The notes: generated by a model not told the origin, from the letters alone. 5,680 bases of DNA from JAZGDL01 sp036477795 (GCA_036477795.1 JAZGDL010000062.1:1-5680), one strand, 5' to 3'; numbered from the stretch's first letter, positions 1 through 5,680 are shown. Numbers and translations: made by a program.

Positions 1-21
1 GGCGGCGCTACGCTTGCCACC
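1..21. repeat. Partial hairpin repeat cut by the window edge
   Basis: GGCGGC (1-6) pairs with GCCACC (16-21) with one mismatch, which is a G-T pair on the minus strand. The structure probably extends beyond the left edge. On the minus strand its GTAGCGCCGCC end (2-12) matches GTAGCGCCACC at the start of the dnaB-bamA palindrome in 10 of 11 positions, so the two may belong to related repeat families. Confidence 0.4.
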
Positions 22-33
22 GGCTACTTCCGA

Positions 34-50
34 GCAGGCCTTCAGCCTGC
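34..50. repeat. Small GCAGGC hairpin
   Basis: GCAGGC (34-39) and GCCTGC (45-50) pair around the 5-base loop CTTCA. It is short, and on its own could be chance, but it sits at the end of a dense series of hairpins and resembles small palindromes often found beside the larger repeats in such genomes. Confidence 0.45.
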
Positions 51-58
51 GACCCCAA

Positions 59-111
59 CCGCCGTTTCTGTCACGCACCCTGGGGCTTGGGGGGCGTGGC
101 ACTTTAGGCGG
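59..111. repeat. Two-stem hairpin element, copy 1 (diverged stem)
   Basis: This copy has the same plan as 248-303: outer stem CCGCC/GGCGG (59-63 with 107-111), a 5-by-5 internal loop, an inner stem 69-80 with 90-101, and loop TGGGGCTTG. The inner stem has one A/G mismatch (77/93) and one T-G pair (71/99). Pair C76-G94 is G266-C285 in the other copy, a two-sided change that keeps the pairing. The loop and the flanking CCGCCG and TTAGGCGG are conserved. Confidence 0.75.
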
Positions 112-120
112 CGTCCGGCT

Positions 121-144
121 GGTGCGAGAATCCTTTCTCGCACC
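121..144. repeat. GAGAA/TTCTC hairpin, copy 1 (reversed orientation)
   Basis: GGTGCGAGAA (121-130) and TTCTCGCACC (135-144) form a perfect 10-pair stem with loop TCCT. Read on the minus strand, the core is GAGAAAGGATTCTC, nearly identical to the core at 213-226 on the plus strand. The two hairpins are therefore copies of one element in opposite orientations. The next bases are also shared: both cores are followed by a CCAGC. Confidence 0.8.
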
Positions 145-207
145 CCCGTTGCCGGGAACCTCTTCGTGCCCTTGTGTGGTCTTCCGTGCGGCGACACCTC
201 TGAGGCG

Positions 208-231
208 GGACCGAGAAGGGATTCTCGGTCC
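208..231. repeat. GAGAA/TTCTC hairpin, copy 2
   Basis: GGACCGAGAA (208-217) and TTCTCGGTCC (222-231) form a perfect 10-pair stem with loop GGGA. Compared with the copy at 121-144, two stem positions differ and both partners have changed together, so pairing is preserved while the GAGAA core is constant. Confidence 0.8.
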
Positions 232-247
232 AGCGATGATGAGACGA

Positions 248-303
248 CCCGCCGATAGTGTCACGGACCCTGGGGCTTGGGGGTCCGTGACAGCTTAGGC
301 GGG
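248..303. repeat. Two-stem hairpin element, copy 2 (perfect stem)
   Basis: An inner stem of 12 perfect pairs (259-270 with 281-292) closes a 10-base loop TGGGGCTTGG. An outer stem of 6 pairs (248-253 with 298-303) encloses it across a symmetrical 5-by-5 internal loop. Both stems share the same centre of symmetry. Together with the copy at 59-111 it forms a direct repeat about 190 bases apart. The stem is the most stable structure in the left region and lies about 70 bases after the ompH stop. Confidence 0.8.
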
Positions 304-371
304 CTATGCCAGGGGGAGGGCGATGAACGAGCTTGCCGGTGCCGCCCCGACAACGCCGAAAAGAGGAACGA

Positions 372-1010
372 TTACTGTTGGCCTGGCGGCGTAGTCCGTG
401 GGGCGCCGAGGCCGCCTTGAAGTTCCGCGACACCGCCGCTGCGCTGATACTCCTTGTCCAGCATTTCGATCACGGATTCGGTGAGATTGGAACGTTCGCT
501 GGCGTAGATGACGCTTCTAAGGAGAATCTGCTGCTTGAAGGAGACCGAATCAGGTGCGTTCTCCTCCAGATCGTTGTAGGTCAGCACCAGGTCGATACCG
601 TTCTTCTGGGCGATCTTGGCGATTACCTGCCGGGTGTTCTTGTAGATCATCTTGAGCCATGACTTGTGCTGCTCCTTGAGCCGACGCTCCTGGATCTCCA
701 GCCAGGCCTGGAATTCGATCTCCGCGGTGATTAACTCCTCCTCGCGCCGGACGAAGTCGGGTGTGCCCCGCTTGATGTCGAGAATCGCGTTGCGCAGCAT
801 GTTGATGTTCTCTCGTCTGTCCTTTGCCTCGGCGGCCACCTTCTGTCTCCGCTCTTCGAACATTTGCTCCAGATCGCGGTTCATCTGGTAGCGCTCGAAG
901 ATTGCGGTCAGGTTGACCACCGCGATGTTGGGGGTAGCGCCGCGTGGGCCGCCGTACTGCCCGCAGGTCGCCGCAAACAGGGTCGCACAGGCTATGGCCA
1001 GCGATGTCAT
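372..1010 (-). CDS. OmpH/Skp-family periplasmic chaperone
   Basis: Skp/OmpH proteins are trimeric periplasmic chaperones that hold unfolded outer-membrane proteins in a coiled-coil cavity on their way to BamA. The 212-residue product shows the family pattern. A short beta strand (PNIAVVNLTAIFERY, 27-41) leads into a long charged coiled coil (about 42-138), then IDLVLT (139-144) and the closing strand-helix VIYASERSNLTESVIEML (167-184). Overall sequence is diverged, as is normal for this family. The ATG at 1010 is chosen because GAGGAG lies 7 bases before it; an in-frame TAG at 1023-1025 rules out a longer form beyond a TTG at 1016. The resulting N-terminus (residues 1-16) is hydrophobic, as a signal peptide should be, but has no Lys or Arg before the core. 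Cys16 follows AAT, a poor lipobox, so lipoprotein status is doubtful. It lies directly downstream of bamA and is probably cotranscribed with it. Confidence 0.85.
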   Translation of the reverse strand: MTSLAIACATLFAATCGQYGGPRGATPNIAVVNLTAIFERYQMNRDLEQMFEERRQKVAAEAKDRRENINMLRNAILDIKRGTPDFVRREEELITAEIEFQAWLEIQERRLKEQHKSWLKMIYKNTRQVIAKIAQKNGIDLVLTYNDLEENAPDSVSFKQQILLRSVIYASERSNLTESVIEMLDKEYQRSGGVAELQGGLGAPRTTPPGQQ

Positions 1011-1017
1011 CAGCAAT

Positions 1018-1023
1018 CTCCTC
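1018..1023 (-). promoter_or_regulatory. Shine-Dalgarno site of ompH
   Basis: The minus strand reads GAGGAG here, with 7 bases between it and the ATG at 1008-1010. This is the only strong ribosome binding site visible in the window. It decides the ompH start in favour of that ATG rather than the TTG two codons earlier. Confidence 0.8.
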
Positions 1024-1055
1024 TAAAAACTCTGCGGTGGATTATCCGGTTAGAT

Positions 1056-3452
1056 TCAGAACGTGCCCCCGATGAAGAAGCTGAAGATACGTTCCTCATC
1101 GTCGGCGTCTCGGATGAGGGGCGCGGCGATGTCGATCTCAATGGGCACCGGCCCGAAGAGCTCAATCGTCAAGCGCACTCCAAATCCCACCGACACGCGC
1201 CAGGAGGTCAACTCCAGTTTCTCCTCGACGGTTCCCATGTCGGTGAAGACCACGCCACGGAGCAACTCGCCGGCCAAAGGAAAGGAGTACTCCGCGCTCG
1301 CGGTAAGCAGGAATTCGCCGCCGATGGGGTCGTCGGAAATCCCGCCGCGAGGCCCGACCCCGCGAAAGCCGAAGCCGCGGATGGAGCCCAGACCGCCGGC
1401 GTAGAAGTTTTCAAACACCGGGGAGTCGCCCAGGATGATGCCGGCGCTGGTTCGCAGCGACAGTACCGAGTTGCGACCCTGCCGATCGGTGCTGAGTGTC
1501 AGATGCCGGGCGTAGTTGGCCCGCAGCTTGCCAAAATTGAAATCGCCCAGGAACTGCTCGTAACTCATGGTCCACCGATCGCCCCGCGTGGGGAGAAAGC
1601 GGTTGTCGGTGCGGTCGCGCACCAACGTGCCGCGGACCGATGTCAGGACAGTGCTGCCTCTTACCTCGCGGATCGATTTGTCGGTGAAGATGTCCGCGTT
1701 GTCGACATCGACGTTCTCAGCGCGGAAGGATAACTCGCCGTACCAGTCCTTGAACCATGATCGTGGGCCTAACCCGTCGATCAGACGCTTGCCCAAGCTC
1801 ACGCTGCTGCCGGTGCGCTGTTCGTCGTAGCCTTCACGAGCACGGCTGAAGAGGTAGAGGCTCAGGTCGAAGCGAAGCGGTTTGTCGAACAGGTAGGGTT
1901 CGGTGAAATCGATGCGGAATCGGTTCAACTCCGTGCCGGGCTGGAGCTCCAGCCGCAGCCGCTGCCCCGCACCGCGAAAAGCACGGAACTTGATAAGCTC
2001 TGAAAAGGTTCGCGGCGTGTCGAAGATGTCAAAGTTCTTGATATCCAAAAGGATACTGCCGACCAGCCCACTGTTGCTGGTCACCCCCATCCCGAAAACC
2101 AGGTCGTTGGTGCTTTCCGTCTCGTTCACGAACAGCAGGATGTCGCGCACGCCCGGCCCGCTGCCGACCGGCGTTACCGATACTCGATCGAATATCCGTG
2201 TGGCCCGCAGCCGGTCCTCCGCGGCACGGGCCAAGGAGAGGTTGAAGGTGTCGCCGGGAAACAGGTCCAACGCCCGGCGTACCACCTTGTCCTGCGTGTT
2301 CTCATTGCCGCGCACCACGATGCGGCCGACCTCGACGCGCTCCCCCTCGCTGATACCGATGGTGATGATGACGTAGCCGGGGGTGGTGGAGAAAACGCGC
2401 CCCGCTTGGACGATCGAGTAGATGTGTCCCTGCTCGCCGTAGGCGGTTTGGACAGCCTCGACGTCGGCGTCGAGATCAGCCTGTTTGATGACGCCCTCCG
2501 GTTGGGTTTTCATCATGCCCAGGATTTCCTGGTCGGACAAAACGGCGGCGCCTTCAATACGGATGGATTCGACCAGGTAGGGCTCGCCCTCGACGATGGT
2601 GAAGACGACACGCAGATCGCCCGGCTCAGCCCCCGGTTCGACACGATAGCTGACCCTGGCGTCGAGAAAACCTTCTCCGCGGTAGAAGCGTTGCAGGTCG
2701 GCGGCGTCGGCCTCGACCGAATCCGGGTCGAACACCCCGGTGCGAAAGATCCACAAGGTGGGTTTGGTGCGCACCTGCTTTTTCAGTTGCTTTGCGTCGA
2801 TAGCCTGATTGCCTTCAAACCACACCTGGCGCACCCGCACCGTGGGGCCTTCCTCGATCACGTAGATGAGTTCGCCGGAGGATCGGGCCCGGGCCTGATC
2901 CACCTCCACGGCTGCGTAGCCGTATCCCTTGTCGCGGTAGGCCGCCAGAATGTTGTCTCGACCCTCGCGCACGGAGAAGGCATCGAACGGATCGCCGGGC
3001 TCGATGGGCACCTTGTCCGCCAGGGCGCGGTCTTTGATCACGTGGTTGCCTTCGAACCGGATGGTATGCACCGTCGGGCGCTCCACCACGCGGAAGATGA
3101 TGGTCGTGCCCTCGGGGCCCGCTTGCGTATCGGAAGTGACGCTGAGGAATTTGCCGGTGCGCAACAAGCGCAGGGCGTCAGCGTCAACAACGTCCTGCCG
3201 GAAAGGCCCGCCCGGCCGGCTGCGGATCAGGCTGAGCATGTAGGCTTCGGTGGTGCGGGTCGCTCCGTCGAACCGGATGCGGGCCACGACGGGCTGGTCT
3301 TGCTGGGCCAGCGTGGCCGACGAACTCACCACCGTGGCCACCAGCATAAGCAGCACGGCTGAACCGCGTGGCCTGATCGACTTTTTTTGCGTTGAAAGAG
3401 TTGTCTTATTCAAAATGCCGTCAACCGACTGATTGAAGGTGGCCGACGTCAT
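1056..3452 (-). CDS. bamA: Outer-membrane protein assembly factor BamA
   Basis: BamA (Omp85/YaeT) is the essential outer-membrane channel that folds and inserts beta-barrel proteins. The predicted product has 798 residues, close to the usual size. Residues 1-49 form an export signal with a long N-region ending KKSIRPRG and a hydrophobic core SAVLLMLVATVV, with likely cleavage after TLA (49). Five POTRA repeats follow at roughly 54-125, 126-203, 204-291, 292-371 and 372-446. A 16-strand barrel occupies about 447-798, with the conserved loop-6 IRGF (691-694) inside YAGGLGSIRGF. The protein ends in an aromatic beta-signal with terminal Phe. I chose the ATG at 3452. The frame stays open to an ATG at 3611, but that lies inside a palindrome and would span the predicted promoter. 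There is no Shine-Dalgarno at 3452, and a TTG at 3413 would give a shorter N-region. The ompH chaperone gene follows after 45 bases, a classic partnership. Function is firm; the exact start is less so. Confidence 0.95.
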   Translation of the reverse strand: MTSATFNQSVDGILNKTTLSTQKKSIRPRGSAVLLMLVATVVSSSATLAQQDQPVVARIRFDGATRTTEAYMLSLIRSRPGGPFRQDVVDADALRLLRTGKFLSVTSDTQAGPEGTTIIFRVVERPTVHTIRFEGNHVIKDRALADKVPIEPGDPFDAFSVREGRDNILAAYRDKGYGYAAVEVDQARARSSGELIYVIEEGPTVRVRQVWFEGNQAIDAKQLKKQVRTKPTLWIFRTGVFDPDSVEADAADLQRFYRGEGFLDARVSYRVEPGAEPGDLRVVFTIVEGEPYLVESIRIEGAAVLSDQEILGMMKTQPEGVIKQADLDADVEAVQTAYGEQGHIYSIVQAGRVFSTTPGYVIITIGISEGERVEVGRIVVRGNENTQDKVVRRALDLFPGDTFNLSLARAAEDRLRATRIFDRVSVTPVGSGPGVRDILLFVNETESTNDLVFGMGVTSNSGLVGSILLDIKNFDIFDTPRTFSELIKFRAFRGAGQRLRLELQPGTELNRFRIDFTEPYLFDKPLRFDLSLYLFSRAREGYDEQRTGSSVSLGKRLIDGLGPRSWFKDWYGELSFRAENVDVDNADIFTDKSIREVRGSTVLTSVRGTLVRDRTDNRFLPTRGDRWTMSYEQFLGDFNFGKLRANYARHLTLSTDRQGRNSVLSLRTSAGIILGDSPVFENFYAGGLGSIRGFGFRGVGPRGGISDDPIGGEFLLTASAEYSFPLAGELLRGVVFTDMGTVEEKLELTSWRVSVGFGVRLTIELFGPVPIEIDIAAPLIRDADDEERIFSFFIGGTF

Positions 3453-3470
3453 GCCGACCGCGCCACGAGC

Positions 3471-3499
3471 ATCATACCGGCCCGTTGAGCAAACGGCAA
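3471..3499 (-). promoter_or_regulatory. Predicted sigma-70-type promoter for bamA-ompH
   Basis: On the minus strand a -35 box TTGCCG (3494-3499, 4 of 6 matches to consensus) is followed by a 17-base spacer and a -10 box TATGAT (3471-3476, 5 of 6). Transcription would begin near 3463-3465, about 11-13 bases before the ATG at 3452. This leaves a very short leader, in keeping with the absence of a Shine-Dalgarno. The site lies after the dnaB-bamA palindrome and would let bamA-ompH be expressed apart from rplI-dnaB. It is a consensus match only; no experimental support can be seen. Confidence 0.5.
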
Positions 3500-3600
3500 T
3501 TCCCCGTGGGGATAGGTTCTCGGATAACAATTCACAGGTGTGCTGACCAAAACCTGCCGCTGGTGGGTCTGTCGATTTGGTCGCCCGTGGGGTTCCCCAA

Positions 3601-3665
3601 TGTAGCGCCACCCCTTGTGGGTGGCGCAGGACGACGGTGCGCCACCCACAAGGGGTGGCGCTACA
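3601..3665. repeat. 65-base palindrome made of two hairpin units, between dnaB and bamA
   Basis: Arms 3601-3628 and 3638-3665 are perfect inverted copies (28 base pairs) around a 9-base centre. Each arm is itself a hairpin: in the left arm GCGCCACCC (3605-3613) and GGGTGGCGC (3619-3627) pair around a 5-base loop, and the right arm mirrors this. The element can therefore fold either as one long stem or as two short hairpins. It begins 16 bases after the dnaB stop. No T-run follows on the minus strand, so it is not a standard intrinsic terminator, although it could block or stabilise the dnaB transcript end. The form matches paired REP/BIME-like elements, and I recall similar TAGCGCCACCC units from planctomycete genomes; that link is from memory. 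Confidence 0.85.
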
Positions 3666-3680
3666 GTGACGGCCGCTCGG

Positions 3681-5090
3681 TCAGAACGGCGTGTCCTGGG
3701 CCAACGCGACGTAATCGGGTTCGTGGGAGACACCGGGGTGGTGGTTGTCGAAACGCGTCAGGCGTTTGTCGAAATGCAGTTTGATGTCGCCGGTGGGGCC
3801 GTTGCGCTGCTTGGCGATTATTATGTCGGCAACGCCGTGGGCCTCGATGTTCTGCGGTTTGTAGTATTCCTCACGATGAAGCAAGAGAACCACGTCGGCA
3901 TCCTGCTCCAGGGCCCCGGATTCCCGCAGATCGCTCATTCTGGGGCGGTGCCCCTCACGCCCTTCCGCCTGGCGATTCAACTGCGCCATGGTGATGATGG
4001 GGATGTTCAGTTCGCGCCCAATGCTCTTCAACCCACGACTTATGGTGGCGAGCTCCTCCTGGCGATTGTTGGCCCCCGGTGAGCTCATGAGCTGGACGTA
4101 GTCGACGAAGACCGCTTTGACGCCATACTGCCGAACGTGCCGCCGCACGCTGGCCCGGAGCTGCATCACCGTCATACCGGGTGTGTCGTCGACGTACATC
4201 GGTGCCTGGGCAAGGAATTCACAAACGCCCCCAAGCGTATGAATGTCTTGCTCTGAAAGCATTCCCTTTCTAAATCGATGAGAATCTATCCGCCCGCGGC
4301 TGCACAGTATTCGTTGGGCAACCTGTTGATTGCTCATCTCCATGGAAAAGAACACGACCGGGGCATGATCGTCTACGGCCATGTGTTCGGCGACGGTAAG
4401 TCCAAAGGCCGTCTTGCCCATCGACGGTCGCCCCGCGACGATGATGAAGTCGCCCGGCTGAAAACCGCTGGTGAGATCGTCCAATTCCGTAAAACCGGAG
4501 CGAAGGCCGGAAATGTACTTGTCACCCCGCGCCTCCAGGCGACGGTAGACCGCTTCCAGCAGGCTGGTCAGCTTCTCGGATTGGTGGGCCACGCGACGCT
4601 CAGTTACCCGGAAGAACTTCTGCTCGACCTCGTCAAACACTTCGGCGACCGGCCGGTTGGTGGCATAGGCCGCGTTGCATATTTCGCCGCTGCACCGGAT
4701 CAGTTCCCGGAGCATTCCCTTTTCTCGTACGATTCGGGCGTAGTATTCCGCGTTGGCTGCCGAAGGCACGCTCTCGGCCAGCGTCACCAGGTAGGAAACG
4801 CCCCCGATCTGCTCGAGCAGATCGCGCTGCTGGAGCTCTTCCGGAAGCGTGATCACGTCAACGGGCTTGTTGTTGTCGTAGATGTCCACAATAGCGCGGA
4901 AGAGCTGTTCGTGATTGGGGCGGTAGAACCACTGACTCTCTTCCCGGCCGATGATGGGAAGGATTTCCGTGATCGCGTCACGGTCCAGCAGCAGCGCTCC
5001 CAGCAGGGACATCTCCGCTTCGATGCTGTGCGGTGGAATACGTTCCAGGCCGGCCTGGACGTCCATCGGGGTCTGCGTGAGCGTGGTCAT
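3681..5090 (-). CDS. dnaB: Replicative DNA helicase DnaB
   Basis: DnaB is the hexameric ATP-driven helicase that unwinds DNA 5' to 3' on the lagging strand at the fork and recruits primase. The 469-residue protein is of normal length and has no intein. The N-terminal DnaB domain covers about residues 18-120, beginning PPHSIEAEMSLLGALLLD. A linker region spans about 165-195. The RecA-like motor follows, with Walker A GRPSMGKT (220-227), the SMEMS motif (249-253), Walker B VFVDYVQLM (327-335, Asp330), MAQLNRQ (368-374), the LRESGALEQDADVVLLLHR stretch (388-406), and KQRNGPTG (427-434), which carries the basic residues expected to act on the neighbouring subunit's ATP. The ATG at 5090 has no evident Shine-Dalgarno; a second Met at residue 9 is possible but has none either. 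It lies 83 bases after rplI, and its stop is 16 bases before a large palindrome. All key motifs are present. Confidence 0.98.
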   Translation of the reverse strand: MTTLTQTPMDVQAGLERIPPHSIEAEMSLLGALLLDRDAITEILPIIGREESQWFYRPNHEQLFRAIVDIYDNNKPVDVITLPEELQQRDLLEQIGGVSYLVTLAESVPSAANAEYYARIVREKGMLRELIRCSGEICNAAYATNRPVAEVFDEVEQKFFRVTERRVAHQSEKLTSLLEAVYRRLEARGDKYISGLRSGFTELDDLTSGFQPGDFIIVAGRPSMGKTAFGLTVAEHMAVDDHAPVVFFSMEMSNQQVAQRILCSRGRIDSHRFRKGMLSEQDIHTLGGVCEFLAQAPMYVDDTPGMTVMQLRASVRRHVRQYGVKAVFVDYVQLMSSPGANNRQEELATISRGLKSIGRELNIPIITMAQLNRQAEGREGHRPRMSDLRESGALEQDADVVLLLHREEYYKPQNIEAHGVADIIIAKQRNGPTGDIKLHFDKRLTRFDNHHPGVSHEPDYVALAQDTPF

Positions 5091-5103
5091 GTTATTTCAA
5101 GCA

Positions 5104-5125
5104 CCGCGCGGGATGAATCCCGCGG
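5104..5125. repeat. Short GC-rich palindrome between rplI and dnaB
   Basis: CGCGGGAT (5107-5114) and ATCCCGCG (5117-5124) pair perfectly around two central bases. An outer inverted pair, TTTCAA (5095-5100) and TTGAAA (5136-5141), flanks it asymmetrically. The palindrome lies about 14 bases ahead of the dnaB ATG, so in an rplI-dnaB transcript it would fold within the leader of dnaB. It resembles dispersed palindromes that I associate with planctomycete genomes, but no second copy is present in this window. No T-run makes it a terminator. Confidence 0.6.
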
Positions 5126-5173
5126 CTCAGGGTTTTTGAAACCACCCGGCGTTGGGCACTACCGGGACCACTA

Positions 5174-5677
5174 TTAGCCGGCATCGTCGAAGGGCTCAGC
5201 CTGTTCATCATCCTCAGACTCAAGCGGCGTGCCTTCCGAGCGGACCACCCATACCTTGACCTGCGAGGTGATGTCCCCGGCGAACTTGACCGCAACCTCC
5301 ACCTTGTCGAGGCGCCGAATGGTTTCATGCAGTTCGATGTGCGAAGCTTCGACATCGTGGCCTTCCTCGCGCAGGGCCGCGGCGATCTCGCGCGGGCCCA
5401 CCGAACCGTACAATACGCCCTCCTCATTGGCGGCTGCGGCGACGGTCACCTCAACGTCACGAAGACGCTCAGCCGCACGCACCAACGCTTCGTGCGCTTC
5501 GCGCCGGCGCTGCTCGGCGCGTTTCCGCTCCTCAGTCAAGGCGCGCATGTTACCCGGTGTGGACTGGGTCGCAAGCCGTTGGGGGAGCAGATAGTTCCGT
5601 GCGTATCCGGCCGAAACTTCGACCACGTCACCGACAATCCCCAGGTGCGGGATGTCCCTGGTGAGCAATAGTTTCAT
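5174..5677 (-). CDS. rplI: 50S ribosomal protein L9 (bL9)
   Basis: bL9 is a large-subunit ribosomal protein that binds 23S rRNA near the base of the L1 stalk and helps maintain reading frame. The 167-residue product has the family's three parts. Residues 1-40 form the rRNA-binding N domain, with the signature GIVGDVVEV (13-21) followed by GYARNYLLP (24-32). Residues 41-74 form a long, charged connecting helix. Residues 75-148 form the C domain, including EEGVLYGSVGPREIAAAL (85-102). The E. coli protein has 149 residues; the extra length here is an acidic tail (about 148-167) rich in Glu and Asp. The ATG lies 3 bases from the window edge, so its ribosome binding site cannot be seen, but the N-terminal MKLLL fits the family start exactly. 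It is first in a same-strand series with dnaB downstream, a common bacterial arrangement. Identification is firm. Confidence 0.97.
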   Translation of the reverse strand: MKLLLTRDIPHLGIVGDVVEVSAGYARNYLLPQRLATQSTPGNMRALTEERKRAEQRRREAHEALVRAAERLRDVEVTVAAAANEEGVLYGSVGPREIAAALREEGHDVEASHIELHETIRRLDKVEVAVKFAGDITSQVKVWVVRSEGTPLESEDDEQAEPFDDAG

Positions 5678-5680
5678 TAC

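Larger units (their letters stand above)
1..371. other. Non-coding, repeat-rich region downstream of ompH
   Basis: I find no convincing gene in this stretch. The open frames crossing it on both strands run through the hairpins and show no recognisable domain. Positions 303-371, immediately after the ompH stop, contain nothing I can name and no clear intrinsic terminator. Positions 1-302 hold six hairpins in about 300 bases, described separately. This may be the 3' untranslated region of a bamA-ompH transcript or simply an intergenic repeat cluster; the left edge of the window cuts it off. Confidence 0.7.

Noticed and set aside
59..303. CRISPR array or phase-variable repeat.
   Set aside because: There are only two copies of each unit, the spacing is irregular, one family is inverted, and there are no cas genes.
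104..433. Minus-strand open frame of 109 codons overlapping the end of ompH.
   Set aside because: It starts within ompH in another frame and translates through the hairpin repeats; nothing suggests a real protein.
864..1733. Plus-strand open frame of 289 codons.
   Set aside because: It is antisense to the ompH start and bamA barrel, with low-complexity composition and no family resemblance.
2406..3362. Long plus-strand open frame of 318 codons.
   Set aside because: It lies wholly antisense to bamA, whose domains are clear. The product has no recognisable motif; such frames are common opposite GC-rich genes.
3521..3536. CGGATAACAATT followed by CACAGG resembles the E. coli lac operator region used in cloning vectors.
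   Set aside because: The match is short and broken by a missing base, surrounding DNA is not vector-like, and it lies inside a continuous bacterial gene series. Chance similarity is the simpler reading.
3601..3665. Palindrome as an intrinsic terminator for dnaB.
   Set aside because: No T-run follows on the minus strand, and the doubled-hairpin form fits a repeat element better. A role at the transcript end is possible but not shown.
5145..5166. CCCGG/CCGGG hairpin after rplI as a terminator.
   Set aside because: The stem has only five pairs with a 12-base loop and no adjacent T-run on the minus strand.
4278..5177. Plus-strand open frame of 299 codons.
   Set aside because: It is antisense to dnaB and runs through the intergenic palindrome into the end of rplI; no domain or ribosome binding site supports it.

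Overview
The window carries four complete protein genes, all on the minus strand and transcribed from right to left: rplI (ribosomal protein bL9), dnaB (replicative DNA helicase), bamA (outer-membrane protein assembly factor) and an OmpH/Skp-family periplasmic chaperone gene. BamA together with an OmpH-type chaperone implies a diderm bacterium. The DNA is GC-rich. Short palindromic repeat families sit in three of the intergenic gaps, and two of the four genes (dnaB, bamA) show no Shine-Dalgarno. This combination, and the rplI-dnaB-bamA-ompH order, reminds me most of Planctomycetota. That assignment is an inference from style, not from a diagnostic marker.

Layout from right to left. rplI (5174-5677) starts 3 bases from the window edge. 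An 83-base gap with a short GC-rich palindrome leads to dnaB (3681-5090). The 228-base dnaB-bamA gap (3453-3680) holds a near-perfect 65-base palindrome and then a good sigma-70-type promoter just ahead of bamA. bamA (1056-3452) is followed after 45 bases by ompH (372-1010), which has a clear Shine-Dalgarno. Positions 1-371 hold no convincing gene. They carry a dense set of six hairpins from at least three repeat families, including two copies of one two-stem element whose pairing is kept by compensatory change.

Functionally, rplI and dnaB belong to translation and replication. bamA and ompH form an envelope unit: the OmpH/Skp chaperone keeps unfolded outer-membrane proteins soluble in the periplasm, and BamA inserts them into the outer membrane. 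The palindrome and the separate promoter suggest that bamA-ompH can be transcribed independently of rplI-dnaB.

All four proteins look ordinary and intact. I see no defence system, mobile gene, CRISPR array, tRNA or rRNA. The part most worth following up is the structured non-coding DNA, especially 1-302 and 3601-3665.
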